Assembly: GCA_051201675.1 (NCBI GenBank)
Contig: CP179212.1
Location: forward strand, 124,001-188,000
DNA length: 64,000 nt
Source of the DNA: HTCC2207 sp002685195
Lineage (GTDB): Bacteria; Pseudomonadota; Gammaproteobacteria; Pseudomonadales; Porticoccaceae
Reading direction: 5' to 3'
Of the stretch, positions 17,816-26,399 are shown piece by piece (positions within the stretch are counted from its first letter, which is position 1; every line of letters starts with the position of its first letter). A program made the position numbers and the translations under genes. The notes beneath the pieces were generated by a model. The model ran no database searches, was not told the origin of the DNA, and was given only the letters and a program-made list of their open reading frames with translations.

Positions 17816-18418
17816 TTACGATGCGCCCAGTTGCTCTAGAAACTGAGCAATGGCCTTTCCTCGATGACTCAAGCTTTGTTTTGTTGCTCTGTCGAGTTCA
17901 GCAGCGTGGCATTTCAACTCAGGAACATAAAATATTGGATCGTAACCAAAGCCTTGTTCGCCTCGCTCTATAAGAGTGATGCTTCCTTCCCAAGTTCCTT
18001 GGCAGATTATCGGGGTTGGGTCCTGGGCATGTCGGAGGTAAACGATTACTGCTTGGTAGCGAGCGGTGCGCTTGTCTTGATGGACTCCCTCTAAAGCTTT
18101 CAAAAGCTTGGTACGGTTGGTCGCATCAGTTGCATGCTCCCCAGAAAAACGAGCTGAGTAGATACCGGGCGCTCCTTTTAAGTAATCTACTTCGATACCA
18201 GAGTCATCGGCAATAGCGGGTAAATTGGACAAGGCCGAAGCATTCCGTGCCTTGAGAATGGCGTTCTCAACAAAAGTAAGGCCAGTTTCTTCAATATCTG
18301 GAATGCCTAAATCACCCTGAGGCACGATGATGATGCCTAATTTATCCAGCCATTCCTGTAACTCTTTAATTTTCCCAGGATTGGCGCTGGCAAGCACTAG
18401 CTTATTTAAATTAGTCAA
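17816..18418 (-). CDS. rdgB: XTP/dITP diphosphatase (RdgB/HAM1)
   Basis: House-cleaning pyrophosphatase that hydrolyses non-canonical purine nucleoside triphosphates to monophosphates. The 200-aa protein has the nucleotide-binding start LVLASANPGKIKEL, the catalytic segment TFVENAILKARNAS, AIADDSGIEVDYLKGAPGIYSAR and the C-terminal GFGYDPIF and LSHRGKA. It sits between the DUF4426 gene and hemW in a leftward run. Confidence 0.96.
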   Translation of the reverse strand: MTNLNKLVLASANPGKIKELQEWLDKLGIIIVPQGDLGIPDIEETGLTFVENAILKARNASALSNLPAIADDSGIEVDYLKGAPGIYSARFSGEHATDATNRTKLLKALEGVHQDKRTARYQAVIVYLRHAQDPTPIICQGTWEGSITLIERGEQGFGYDPIFYVPELKCHAAELDRATKQSLSHRGKAIAQFLEQLGAS

Positions 18419-18440
18419 TGGTTAGTCCAATTAAGGTGAA

Positions 18441-18884
18441 TTAGTCATGATACATTTTTTTCTGGAATTTAAAGTCATATGAATAGCTCGGCTTGCCGTC
18501 ATTGGGCTTTACCGTAATTTTAAATGTCAGGTAGTCCTCATTCTCGAAGGTAAATGGAGCAAGATAATATAATGCCTGCTGTTCTTTTACTGCCACAAAT
18601 TCAAGCAACTGACTCTGTTGTAGAATATTAAAAACTCGGCCTGTTACTTTAGCAGGGGTTCCGATAGTCAATTCTTCCATCACTGCAATATTGACCAGAC
18701 CTTTTCCCTTTCCACGCACAATGTTGTTTGCCACTGCAATATCGGAGTCGATGAACGAACTGTTAAAGGCACTGTAAAATATTTTGTAATTGCCATGCTG
18801 TTTGTAAAGTTTCTCTTCGTATCCCTGAGAGAGGATCGGTTGCACTAATAGCAAAATTGCCAATAGGGATCGTTTCATGGGCAA
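18441..18884 (-). CDS. DUF4426 domain protein, secreted
   Basis: A 147-aa protein of unknown function with an N-terminal signal peptide (MPMKRSLLAILLLVQPILSQG). The mature part is a beta-rich single domain with KQHGNYKIFYSAFNSSFI near its start and a C-terminal SYDFKFQKKMYHD, matching the DUF4426 family. In pseudomonads this family sits in the same place between metW and rdgB. It is likely periplasmic. Confidence 0.85.
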   Translation of the reverse strand: MPMKRSLLAILLLVQPILSQGYEEKLYKQHGNYKIFYSAFNSSFIDSDIAVANNIVRGKGKGLVNIAVMEELTIGTPAKVTGRVFNILQQSQLLEFVAVKEQQALYYLAPFTFENEDYLTFKITVKPNDGKPSYSYDFKFQKKMYHD

Positions 18885-18917
18885 AGCCTCTTTAAGTAAG
18901 GTTTAAGCGTGCAGCTT

Positions 18918-19508
18918 TTATTTTGACAGCCGATATACGGCAGTATGAGCAAAAAGGTTGGGCCATATACTGTCTAAGCCAAGATCACTGGCCCGCCCAC
19001 CAACAAAGTTTCGATTGACTATGTGAATGTTGCGCTCTACGCAAAGGGCTTCAAAGTCTTTGTAGGTGAAAAAGTGAATGTTTGGAGTGTCATACCATTG
19101 ATAGGACAATCTCTTAGTTACTGGCATGCGACCACTAAAGACCAAATCAGCTCGGGTCCGCCAATGACCAAAATTAGGGAAAGTGACAATGCACTGTTTG
19201 CCAATTCGAAGCATTTCATCGAGCACCAAATGCGGATATCGCAGTGCTTGAAGTGTTTGCATCATCACCACAGTATCAAAACTAGCGTCTGCAAAGTTCT
19301 CCAAACCTTCATTGAGATCTTGCTCAATAACGTTCACGCCTCTGTCGATACACTGACTAATCGAGTCTGGATCGATCTCTAAACCATAACCACGCACCTG
19401 ATGTTTATTGGTTAATGTTTCCAATAGAGAGCCATCACCACACCCTAGATCTAAGACTCGGGAATTTTCTTTTATCCAGTCTCCAATAAAGCCATTATTA
19501 TTTATCAT
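18918..19508 (-). CDS. metW: Methionine biosynthesis protein MetW
   Basis: Class I SAM-methyltransferase-like protein, 196 aa, that supports MetX activity in relatives. Motif I is RVLDLGCGDGSLLETL near residue 17, and the GLEIDPDSI acid loop follows. The family segment FPNFGHWRTRADLVFSGRMP is present. Its ATG overlaps the metX stop by four bases, so the two are coupled. Confidence 0.95.
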   Translation of the reverse strand: MINNNGFIGDWIKENSRVLDLGCGDGSLLETLTNKHQVRGYGLEIDPDSISQCIDRGVNVIEQDLNEGLENFADASFDTVVMMQTLQALRYPHLVLDEMLRIGKQCIVTFPNFGHWRTRADLVFSGRMPVTKRLSYQWYDTPNIHFFTYKDFEALCVERNIHIVNRNFVGGRASDLGLDSIWPNLFAHTAVYRLSK

Positions 19509-20665
19509 GGCTGTTCAGCCTCTAGTTGGTCTGCAACTCTATTTAGATAGAGGCTAACGCCATTCTCATAGCGAGCATCCGGCAGTAAAAAAGCGTCGTG
19601 ACCCTGATCAGATTCAATCCTTAGATAAGTGACATTCTTGTCTGCGCCGATGAGGGCATCTGTAATTTCTTCAGAGCATTCTGGAGAAAATCGCCAATCA
19701 CTGCTAAATGAGACCACCAAAAATTGACATTTGGCGTTGCTAAAAGTTGCTAAAGCATCATTTTTGTAGTTTTTAACAAGATCAAAATAATCTAACATCT
19801 TGGTGATTAAAATATAACTATTGGCATCGAATCCTTTGGCAAATTTATCACCTTGATAATTTAGGTAGCTTGAAATTTCAAATTCAACCAACTCTTTTTG
19901 GGCGGCATCCAGATCCCCACTGCGCACCAACCGACCAAATTTGCGACCTAAAGCATGATCAGACAAATAGGTGAGATGGCCAATCATTCGGGCCAATGCC
20001 AAACCATCTTTGGGGCTAGTTTGATGCTCTAGGTACTGACCATCTTTAAAATTGACGTCTGATTGTATGGCTCGGCGTGCTATCTCATTAAATGCAATAT
20101 TTTGTGCAGATAGCTTCAATGAGGCAGCTATCACAACTGCATGCTGTAACTTCTCGGGATGCACTACAGACCAATGCATAGCCTGCATTCCACCTAAACT
20201 ACCACCGACCACGGCAGCCCAGCAGTCAATCTCAAGATGCTCCATCAAAAACACCTGAGATTCAACCCAGTCACCGACCTCCAAGGTGGGGAAATCAGCG
20301 CCCCAGTGCTTTCCAGTTGCAGGATTAATGCTATTTGGCCCGGTACTGCCAAAGCAACTACCAATATTATTGGGGCAAACCACGAAGAATCGGTTGGTGT
20401 CAATTGGTTTGCCAGGGCCAATATAGTGCTCCCACCAACCAGATTTCCCCTCTGAATCAATACCGGCAGCATGGTGGTCACCGCTAAGGGCATGGCATAT
20501 GAGAATAGCGTTGGTATGAGAGCTGTTCAGCTTCCCATAGGTTTCAAAGACAAGCTCATGGGTCGTTAACTCAAACCCACAAGCCAAATTAAGGGGGCGA
20601 TCAAAAGCCACTGCAGTTTTTGCTATAGCAGTTTGGCCTTTACTAGACTGGAGATCGTTTGCCAT
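19505..20665 (-). CDS. metX: Homoserine O-acyltransferase MetX
   Basis: Activates homoserine by O-acylation for methionine synthesis. It is a 386-aa alpha/beta hydrolase with the nucleophile serine in VVGGSLGGMQAM, an acid in SFSSDWRFSPE and a histidine in SDQGHDAFLL. In pseudomonads enzymes of this MetX type with a MetW partner use succinyl-CoA, so homoserine O-succinyltransferase is more likely than acetyl; the substrate cannot be settled by eye. A 162-base gap upstream probably holds its promoter. Confidence 0.93.
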   Translation of the reverse strand: MANDLQSSKGQTAIAKTAVAFDRPLNLACGFELTTHELVFETYGKLNSSHTNAILICHALSGDHHAAGIDSEGKSGWWEHYIGPGKPIDTNRFFVVCPNNIGSCFGSTGPNSINPATGKHWGADFPTLEVGDWVESQVFLMEHLEIDCWAAVVGGSLGGMQAMHWSVVHPEKLQHAVVIAASLKLSAQNIAFNEIARRAIQSDVNFKDGQYLEHQTSPKDGLALARMIGHLTYLSDHALGRKFGRLVRSGDLDAAQKELVEFEISSYLNYQGDKFAKGFDANSYILITKMLDYFDLVKNYKNDALATFSNAKCQFLVVSFSSDWRFSPECSEEITDALIGADKNVTYLRIESDQGHDAFLLPDARYENGVSLYLNRVADQLEAEQP

Positions 20666-20827
20666 ATCCGTGTAATCGTCTTTGTTTTAGAGGTTTACCT
20701 GTGCGGGGCTCCTAAAGTCTAAGAGCAGGCGGTCAACAACGCAACATAAGGAAGGTTATTTTTTATATCAATTGTTTGGAAGTGGCTAGTTATACTAATG
20801 ATTTATGCAAACAATAAGATAAATAGG

Positions 20828-21376
20828 TTAGAAGATACCGTTTAGAGCAGGTAATACCTGAGCGCGTGCCACCATCAAGACAAGAATCGCAACCATCGGT
20901 GAAATATCGATCATGCCAATAGGCGGGATGACACTCCTAAAGGGCTTCATGTAAGGATCGATTACTTGATTTACCAAGCGCACCGTTGGGTGATTTGTGG
21001 TGCCCACCCAACTGGAGATGGCCACGATAAGAATGCCATAAAAATAAATTTGAATTAGCGTCCCAATCAAGGACACTGCAGCAACTAACAATAAAGGGAC
21101 TAGTTGGCCAGGTAACGCAGATTGAAATCCAAACCAAATAATGAAAAAAGACCACTTGACTAAAATAGCAGCAGTTAGTGCGGCAGTATTAAATTTGCCA
21201 AAGGTTGGAAAGATTTTATGCAGTGGCTCTACAATCGGCGCGGTTATCTTGAAAATAGTTTGAGAAATAGGATTAAAGAAATCCGCTTGGACTAGCTGTA
21301 AGAGTAGTCTGACCAATATAACAGTGGCATAAAGGTCTATTACTAATCTGATAATGTCAATTAATCCACCACTCAT
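20828..21376 (-). CDS. YggT family integral membrane protein
   Basis: A 182-aa membrane protein with two YggT repeats. Each has hydrophobic helices around an NPISQTIFKITAPIVEPLHKIFP-like amphipathic segment; the second copy reads LVNQVIDPYMKPFRSVIPP. About four TM segments are visible. The function is uncertain in the family, with roles proposed in osmotic stress and membrane organisation. It lies between proC and metX, as in many gammaproteobacteria. Confidence 0.9.
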   Translation of the reverse strand: MSGGLIDIIRLVIDLYATVILVRLLLQLVQADFFNPISQTIFKITAPIVEPLHKIFPTFGKFNTAALTAAILVKWSFFIIWFGFQSALPGQLVPLLLVAAVSLIGTLIQIYFYGILIVAISSWVGTTNHPTVRLVNQVIDPYMKPFRSVIPPIGMIDISPMVAILVLMVARAQVLPALNGIF

Positions 21377-21405
21377 CTGTTTGTAACTCCTTGGTTTTAA
21401 ATTTT

Positions 21406-22221
21406 TTAATCTGAAAAGTCTTTGGACATTTCTTCAGCTCTTTGCGATGCGCTAGTCATTGCGCGACGGAAGATAGCTTCCAGACCATCTTGCTGAAAAG
21501 TACTCAGAGCACGTTCAGTAGTTCCTCCCGGGGAGGTTACTTGCTGTCTAAGCTGGGCTGGACTGGAATCAGATACTTTTGCCATTTGTGAGGCCCCTAG
21601 GGCAGTTTGCGAAACAAGATTACGGGCAATCTCTTCTGATAATCCTAGCTCTTGTCCCACCGCCTGCATAATCTCCAGAATTCTAAAGAAGTAGGCGGGC
21701 CCACTCCCAGAAACTGCGATTACAGCATTAATCTGCTCTTCACTCTCGACCCAACAGCAATAGCCAACAGCGTTGAAAATTTGATTCACACTATCTTTAT
21801 GGGATTGGCTTGTTAGTTCGTTGGCAAAAAGGCCAGTAGCGCCCGATAGCACAAGAGAAGGAGTGTTCGGCATAGCTCTAACAATAGCAGTGGAATTACC
21901 TAACCACAATTGTAATGAGTTGATTGAAATACCAGCTGCAACCGAGACAACAACCGCATCAGCCTTTAATGCTGAGGCAAGATCCATGGCGACCTTACGC
22001 ATAATTTGAGGTTTCACTGCCAGTACAACAATATCAGCGTGAGCAACTGCCGATCGGTTGTCATCCGTCGCAGAGATGCCAAATCTAGACTTTAATCTTT
22101 CTTGGCTACTTTCACTAGGAGCGGTGGCTGTAATATCTTCAGCCTCAAATCCTCGAGCAATCATTCCCCCCACAATGCATGAGGCCATATTGCCACCACC
22201 AATAAAAACGATTGAACTCAT
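21406..22221 (-). CDS. proC: Pyrroline-5-carboxylate reductase
   Basis: Last step of proline synthesis, NAD(P)H reduction of pyrroline-5-carboxylate. The 271-aa protein has the Rossmann start VFIGGGNMASCIVGG, the AVKPQIM segment, AMPNTPSLVLSGATGL and the dimer-domain signature SPGGTTERAL. It is 11 bases downstream of yggS, and the two are usually co-transcribed. Confidence 0.97.
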   Translation of the reverse strand: MSSIVFIGGGNMASCIVGGMIARGFEAEDITATAPSESSQERLKSRFGISATDDNRSAVAHADIVVLAVKPQIMRKVAMDLASALKADAVVVSVAAGISINSLQLWLGNSTAIVRAMPNTPSLVLSGATGLFANELTSQSHKDSVNQIFNAVGYCCWVESEEQINAVIAVSGSGPAYFFRILEIMQAVGQELGLSEEIARNLVSQTALGASQMAKVSDSSPAQLRQQVTSPGGTTERALSTFQQDGLEAIFRRAMTSASQRAEEMSKDFSD

Positions 22222-22232
22222 GTGTTCACCTT

Positions 22233-22937
22233 CTACTGTTGTTTAACGCTGCGTGGGCCAAATATATCAGTGCCCACTCTGATAATAGTTGCGTTCTCAA
22301 AAATAGCCGCTTCAAGATCCCCTGACATTCCCATAGAAAGGGTATCCAGTTTTTCAGATTTGTCCAGCGGCCGATTAATTTCATCCATCAATTGCTGTAA
22401 TTTGGAAAAAGGCTTTTGCTGTGCCTGTTGTCCCTGCCGAACCGCAGGTATTGCCATTAGTCCTCGCAGTTTTATGTTGGGTAAATCTAAAATATTTTTA
22501 GTTGCTAGTAGGGCTTGATCGGGGCTTAGCCCAGCTTTGGTTGTTTCATTGTCAATATTAATTTGTAAACAAACATTCAATGGAGGCATATCTGACGGCC
22601 TTTGATCACTCAGTCTTTGGGCAATCTTCACCCTATCGACACTGTGCACCCAAGAAAAATTTTCTGCAATTTGTCGTGTCTTATTGGACTGTATTGGCCC
22701 AATGAAGTGCCAATCTAGGCCTAGTGACTTAAGTGTGTCTATTTTCTCCAGAGCTTCTTGAAGATAGTTTTCTCCAAAATGGTGAAGGCCGTTATTAGCG
22801 GCGTGCCTTATTGCATCGGCGCTACGCGTTTTACTCACTGCGACTAACATAATCTCTGCTTCGGATCGGCCACACTTTGTCGCGGCTGACAGCAAACGCA
22901 ATCGAACTTTGTCTATTCTTTCCTGTAAATCAGGCAT
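22233..22937 (-). CDS. yggS: PLP homeostasis protein YggS
   Basis: Pyridoxal-phosphate-binding protein of the YggS/PROSC/COG0325 family, 234 aa, with a TIM-barrel fold like alanine racemase but no racemase domain. The PLP lysine is in LVAVSKTRSADAI. Other family segments are HFGENYLQEA, WHFIGPIQSNKTR and the phosphate-binding SMGMSGDLEAAI. It buffers PLP and influences amino-acid pools. Confidence 0.96.
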   Translation of the reverse strand: MPDLQERIDKVRLRLLSAATKCGRSEAEIMLVAVSKTRSADAIRHAANNGLHHFGENYLQEALEKIDTLKSLGLDWHFIGPIQSNKTRQIAENFSWVHSVDRVKIAQRLSDQRPSDMPPLNVCLQINIDNETTKAGLSPDQALLATKNILDLPNIKLRGLMAIPAVRQGQQAQQKPFSKLQQLMDEINRPLDKSEKLDTLSMGMSGDLEAAIFENATIIRVGTDIFGPRSVKQQ

Positions 22938-22989
22938 GGATATTTTTAATCCTTTTGTCTTCGATGATAGATCCAGGGCAGTATTAAGA

Positions 22990-23442
22990 TTAGATTGATC
23001 TTCCTATCGATGAGTCATCGAGCCAACTCTGAAGTATTAAAGCCGCGGCTATATGGTCTATTTTAGTTAGGTCTTCAGTGCTGGAGCCGCGCTTGCTATT
23101 TCCTCGAATGATTGATTTTGCTTCCTGACTAGTCAGGCGCTCATCAACCATTTCTACTTGAACATTAAAACGGCCTTCTAGGCGGCGCGCAAATTTTCTT
23201 GCTCGAGCGCTTAATTCACTCTCAGTGTCGTCCATATTTAATGGCAAGCCTACGAGAACCAAATTTGGTTTCCATTGCGTTATTAACGCGTCAATCTCGA
23301 GCCACTGGGGTTTACCATTTTGTGCCTTAAGAATAGACAGAGCATTAGCATTTTTGGTTAGTGTCTGACCATAGGCCACCCCTATTTGCTTTAACCCAAA
23401 ATCGAACGCGAGAAGTGACTTGTGTCTTATAGACTCAGGCAT
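22990..23442 (-). CDS. ruvX: Putative pre-16S rRNA nuclease / Holliday junction resolvase-like YqgF
   Basis: RNase H-fold protein, 150 aa, that in E. coli is linked to 16S rRNA 5'-end maturation. I set the start at the ATG ending at 23442 (MPESIRHKSLLAFDFGLKQIGVA), which overlaps the yqgE stop by eight bases. The longer open frame to 23541 has an atypical N-terminus that runs inside yqgE. Catalytic segments are LAFDFGLKQIG, VGLPLNMD and DERLTSQEA, plus DHIAAALIL. Confidence 0.93.
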   Translation of the reverse strand: MPESIRHKSLLAFDFGLKQIGVAYGQTLTKNANALSILKAQNGKPQWLEIDALITQWKPNLVLVGLPLNMDDTESELSARARKFARRLEGRFNVQVEMVDERLTSQEAKSIIRGNSKRGSSTEDLTKIDHIAAALILQSWLDDSSIGRSI

Positions 23443-24010
23443 GGCCCATATCCGTGGAAAGCATATCAAGATTAAGGCCGATGGAAGATGCTGCAGCTGT
23501 TGCCCGATTCGCGCAGTCAGTATTAAAAATAATGGCCGCACTAGATGGGATTGTAAGCCAGCTGTTGGTAGCTAGTTCTTCTTCGAGTTGCCCTGCGCCC
23601 CAGCTAGAGTAACCAAGAGTAATCAGTGGGTTTTGAGGGCCGTCACCAATTGCAATATCACTGAGAATATCTTTTGAGGCGGTAAGACAAATTTCATCAG
23701 AAATGGCAACGGTAGATTCCCACGTCTGAGTGCAGGTCCGATGGAGAATAAACCCGCGATCCCGAGCAACTGGGCCACCATCAAAAATTAACTCATCGCC
23801 GCAAGCTTCATTATAGTCGAGCTCTAACTGTTTAAAAATAGCTTTGACTGGGATGTCCATCTGCTGATTAACAATAAGCCCCATAGCGCCGTCTTTAGTG
23901 TGTTCGCAGAGATAAACGACCGATTGTGAGAAATTAGGGTCGGGCAATCCCGGCATTGCGAGCAGGAAATGATTTTTTAGGCTAGTGACTTTTTTTGCGT
24001 GTGTGCTCAT
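23435..24010 (-). CDS. yqgE: UPF0301 protein YqgE
   Basis: Conserved DUF179/AlgH family protein of 191 aa. It shows NHFLLAMPGLPDPNFSQSVV, the family start, then GAMGLIVNQ, FDGGPVARDRGFILH and LGYSSWGAGQLEEE. The biochemical role is not established. It sits in the gshB-yqgE-ruvX run typical of gammaproteobacteria. Confidence 0.95.
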   Translation of the reverse strand: MSTHAKKVTSLKNHFLLAMPGLPDPNFSQSVVYLCEHTKDGAMGLIVNQQMDIPVKAIFKQLELDYNEACGDELIFDGGPVARDRGFILHRTCTQTWESTVAISDEICLTASKDILSDIAIGDGPQNPLITLGYSSWGAGQLEEELATNSWLTIPSSAAIIFNTDCANRATAAASSIGLNLDMLSTDMGHA

Positions 24011-24087
24011 ACACTTAATATGACTTACTACGTTATGAAACTCAACTTTTGAAAGAAAACTAAGTGGGCTTTTTTGTATTCAGCTAA

Positions 24088-25038
24088 CTACGCGTTTAAC
24101 CTTTTATTAATGGCAATCATCAGTTTATTACCTATGGCTGTGTTTTCAGCTTTGTCAATTTCGCGCACGCAGGTCGGGCTTGTGACATTAATTTCGGTTA
24201 AGTAATCACCAATAACATCTAAACCGACAAATATGAGGCCCTTTTCAACTAATGTTGGCGCAACTTGCTGGGCAATCCATAAGTCTCTCTTGCTGAGTGG
24301 CTGGACAACACCGCGCCCACCTGCTGCAAGGTTGCCCCTAAATTCTCCTGCGGAGGGAATTCGGGCCAAACTGAAAGGTACAACTTCTCCATCGATGACC
24401 AAAATTCTTTTGTCACCAACCAAAATTTCTGGGAGATATTTTTGAGCCATGATCGTGTTCTGGCCGAAATTTGTGAGTGTTTCAATAATGACATTAAGGT
24501 TTTGATCACCTTTCTTAACTCGGAATATTGAAGTGCCACCCATTCCATCAAGCGGTTTGTATACCACTTCGTTATGCTCTTCCAGAAATTGCTTTAAAAG
24601 AACCTCATCACGGCTGACCAGTAGCGGGGGAGTACACTGAGGGAATTCTGTAGCGAAGACCTTCTCGTTACAGTCTCTGAGACTTTGGGGCTTATTTACA
24701 ATTAGGCTACCACGACGTTCTGCGGCTTCTAGAATATAAGTGGAATAAATAAATTCACTATCAAAAGGCGGATCTTTGCGCATCAGGATAACGTTTAAGT
24801 CTGAGAGAGGTTTTGTTGAGGTTTCCCCCAAGGCATACCATTTATCTGGATCTTGAAAGACCGTTAGAGGCGTCATCTTTCCTTGAGGACCGTTATTGTC
24901 GATAAACAGATCTTTCTGCTGCATATAAAACAGTAAATATCCGTGTTCTTGTGCTGCAAGCAACAGAGCTAACGTTGTGTCTTTCTGATAATTTAGTGAT
25001 TCTATGGAGTCCATCACAACCCCGAGATATTTTTGCAT
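24088..25038 (-). CDS. gshB: Glutathione synthetase
   Basis: ATP-grasp ligase joining gamma-glutamylcysteine and glycine. The 316-aa protein starts MQKYLGVVMDSIESLNYQKDT, the expected family N-terminus. It has VYKPLDGMGGTSIFRV (ATP-binding lysine and Gly-rich loop), MAQKYLPEILVGDKRILVIDG and the Mg-binding FVGLDVIGDYLTEINVTSPT. It is divergent from pilT across a 142-base gap. Confidence 0.97.
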   Translation of the reverse strand: MQKYLGVVMDSIESLNYQKDTTLALLLAAQEHGYLLFYMQQKDLFIDNNGPQGKMTPLTVFQDPDKWYALGETSTKPLSDLNVILMRKDPPFDSEFIYSTYILEAAERRGSLIVNKPQSLRDCNEKVFATEFPQCTPPLLVSRDEVLLKQFLEEHNEVVYKPLDGMGGTSIFRVKKGDQNLNVIIETLTNFGQNTIMAQKYLPEILVGDKRILVIDGEVVPFSLARIPSAGEFRGNLAAGGRGVVQPLSKRDLWIAQQVAPTLVEKGLIFVGLDVIGDYLTEINVTSPTCVREIDKAENTAIGNKLMIAINKRLNA

Positions 25039-25180
25039 TTTATTCCAAAACCTTTGCTACATTATGGTAGCTAAAATAAACCTTGAATTCATATCCTGCC
25101 AGTAGCAATCGGGCTCGCATCAGTTGTCTTTGAATGATTACAGTTTACTAAGTTGACCAGAGAGCAAAGGACCTTAAATT

Positions 25181-26128
25181 ATGGATCTAACCAGACTGTT
25201 GAGGCTCAGTATAAAAGAACAAGCGTCAGATTTACATCTATCAGCAGGGCTTCCACCTATTTTACGGGTTGATGGAGATATGATTCGTACTGATCTACCG
25301 GTTCTGCTGCCCAATCAAGTGGAAAGTCTAGTTCATGAGGTGCTAAATGACACCCAGATTAAAGCTTTGAAGGATGGTATAGAGATAGATTTTTCATTTG
25401 AGATTCCCGAAATGGCAAGATTCCGAGCCAATGTATTCAATCAGAATCGAGGAAAATCAGCCGTATTTAGATCTATTCCCTCAAAGATAGCAACATTAGA
25501 AGAGCTCGGATTGGGAGATATATTTAAGCAGCTTGCCTTACTGCCGCGAGGCTTAGTTCTAATTACTGGGCCAACGGGTTCTGGCAAGTCTTCCACTCAA
25601 GCGGCGATGGTAGATTACATTAATAAAAAGCGGTCCTATCATATCCTTACTATCGAAGATCCAATTGAGTTTGTTCATCACAGTGAAAAAAGTTTAATTA
25701 ACCAGCGAGAGGTCCGTCGTGACACTCAAAGTTTCAGTCAAGCTTTGCGTTCAGCTTTGCGCGAAGATCCAGATGTAGTGGTGGTAGGTGAGATGCGAGA
25801 TCTGGAAACTATTCGTTTAGCACTGACTGCTGCTGAAACCGGCCACTTAGTTTTTGCAACTCTCCACACGACTTCAGCGGCTTTAACAATCAATAGAATT
25901 ATTGATGTTTTTCCGGCGGAAGAAAAAGACATGGTTCGTTCGATGTTGTCTGATTCCTTACAGGCGGTAGTTACTCAGACCCTCATGAAAAAAGTTGGGG
26001 GTGGTCGTATTGCTGCTCATGAAATAATGATAGGCACTCCGGCGGTTCGAAATCTTGTAAGAGAAGACAAAAATGCCCAGATTTATTCTGTTATCCAGAC
26101 AAGAGCTCATTACAGATGCAAACCTTAG
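25181..26128 (+). CDS. pilT: Type IV pilus retraction ATPase PilT, C-terminus cut by a frameshift
   Basis: Hexameric ATPase that depolymerises type IV pili for twitching. The visible 315 residues hold the PAS-like N-domain (QASDLHLSAGLPPILRVDG), Walker A GPTGSGKSS at 130-138, the Asp box around TIEDPIEFVH, Walker B DPDVVVVGEMRD near 196-207, the His box LVFATLHTTSA and the PilT-specific AVRNLVRE at 288-295. After IQT (residue 307) the frame reads RAHYRCKP and stops. In the +2 frame the usual PilT tail (MQTLDQCLNALVEEGL...) resumes at 26116. One base appears to be missing between about 26111 and 26116. Either a real mutation or a sequence error; no pilU follows. Confidence 0.9.
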   Translation: MDLTRLLRLSIKEQASDLHLSAGLPPILRVDGDMIRTDLPVLLPNQVESLVHEVLNDTQIKALKDGIEIDFSFEIPEMARFRANVFNQNRGKSAVFRSIPSKIATLEELGLGDIFKQLALLPRGLVLITGPTGSGKSSTQAAMVDYINKKRSYHILTIEDPIEFVHHSEKSLINQREVRRDTQSFSQALRSALREDPDVVVVGEMRDLETIRLALTAAETGHLVFATLHTTSAALTINRIIDVFPAEEKDMVRSMLSDSLQAVVTQTLMKKVGGGRIAAHEIMIGTPAVRNLVREDKNAQIYSVIQTRAHYRCKP

Positions 26129-26253
26129 ATCAATGTCTTAACGCTCTGGTTGAGGAAGGGCTGGTAACTCTTGAGGCTGCTAGAGAAAAGGCCGTGTCCC
26201 CTCAAAATATAGGTAAAGGTGAGTCAGCTAGTTCTATTCCTTCATTTAAGTAG
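26116..26253 (+). pseudogene. pilT: Out-of-frame remainder of the PilT C-terminus
   Basis: Forty-five codons from ATG (26116-26118) to TAG (26251-26253) encode the normal end of PilT: MQTLDQCLNALVEEG, then a helix LVTLEAAREKAVSPQNIG and a short Ser-rich end. This segment is intact and well conserved, which suggests the frameshift is recent or is an assembly error. Restoring one base would give a 357-aa PilT spanning 25181-26253. Confidence 0.8.
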
Positions 26254-26399
26254 CATTGAAATTTCGGTCGGGATAAGTTCAATCAGTCGAGTACTTACAA
26301 ATGGGTACAAAACAGAGTGAAATCGAAATTTCGTTGTGATTTTTAATCTATGAGTGATAGTCTCTAATCCTTAATTTATTATGAGATTTGAGGGATAGT

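Noticed and set aside
23443..23541. N-terminal extension of the ruvX reading frame
   Set aside because: It lies inside yqgE and gives residues unlike the family; the ATG at 23442 matches the conserved start.
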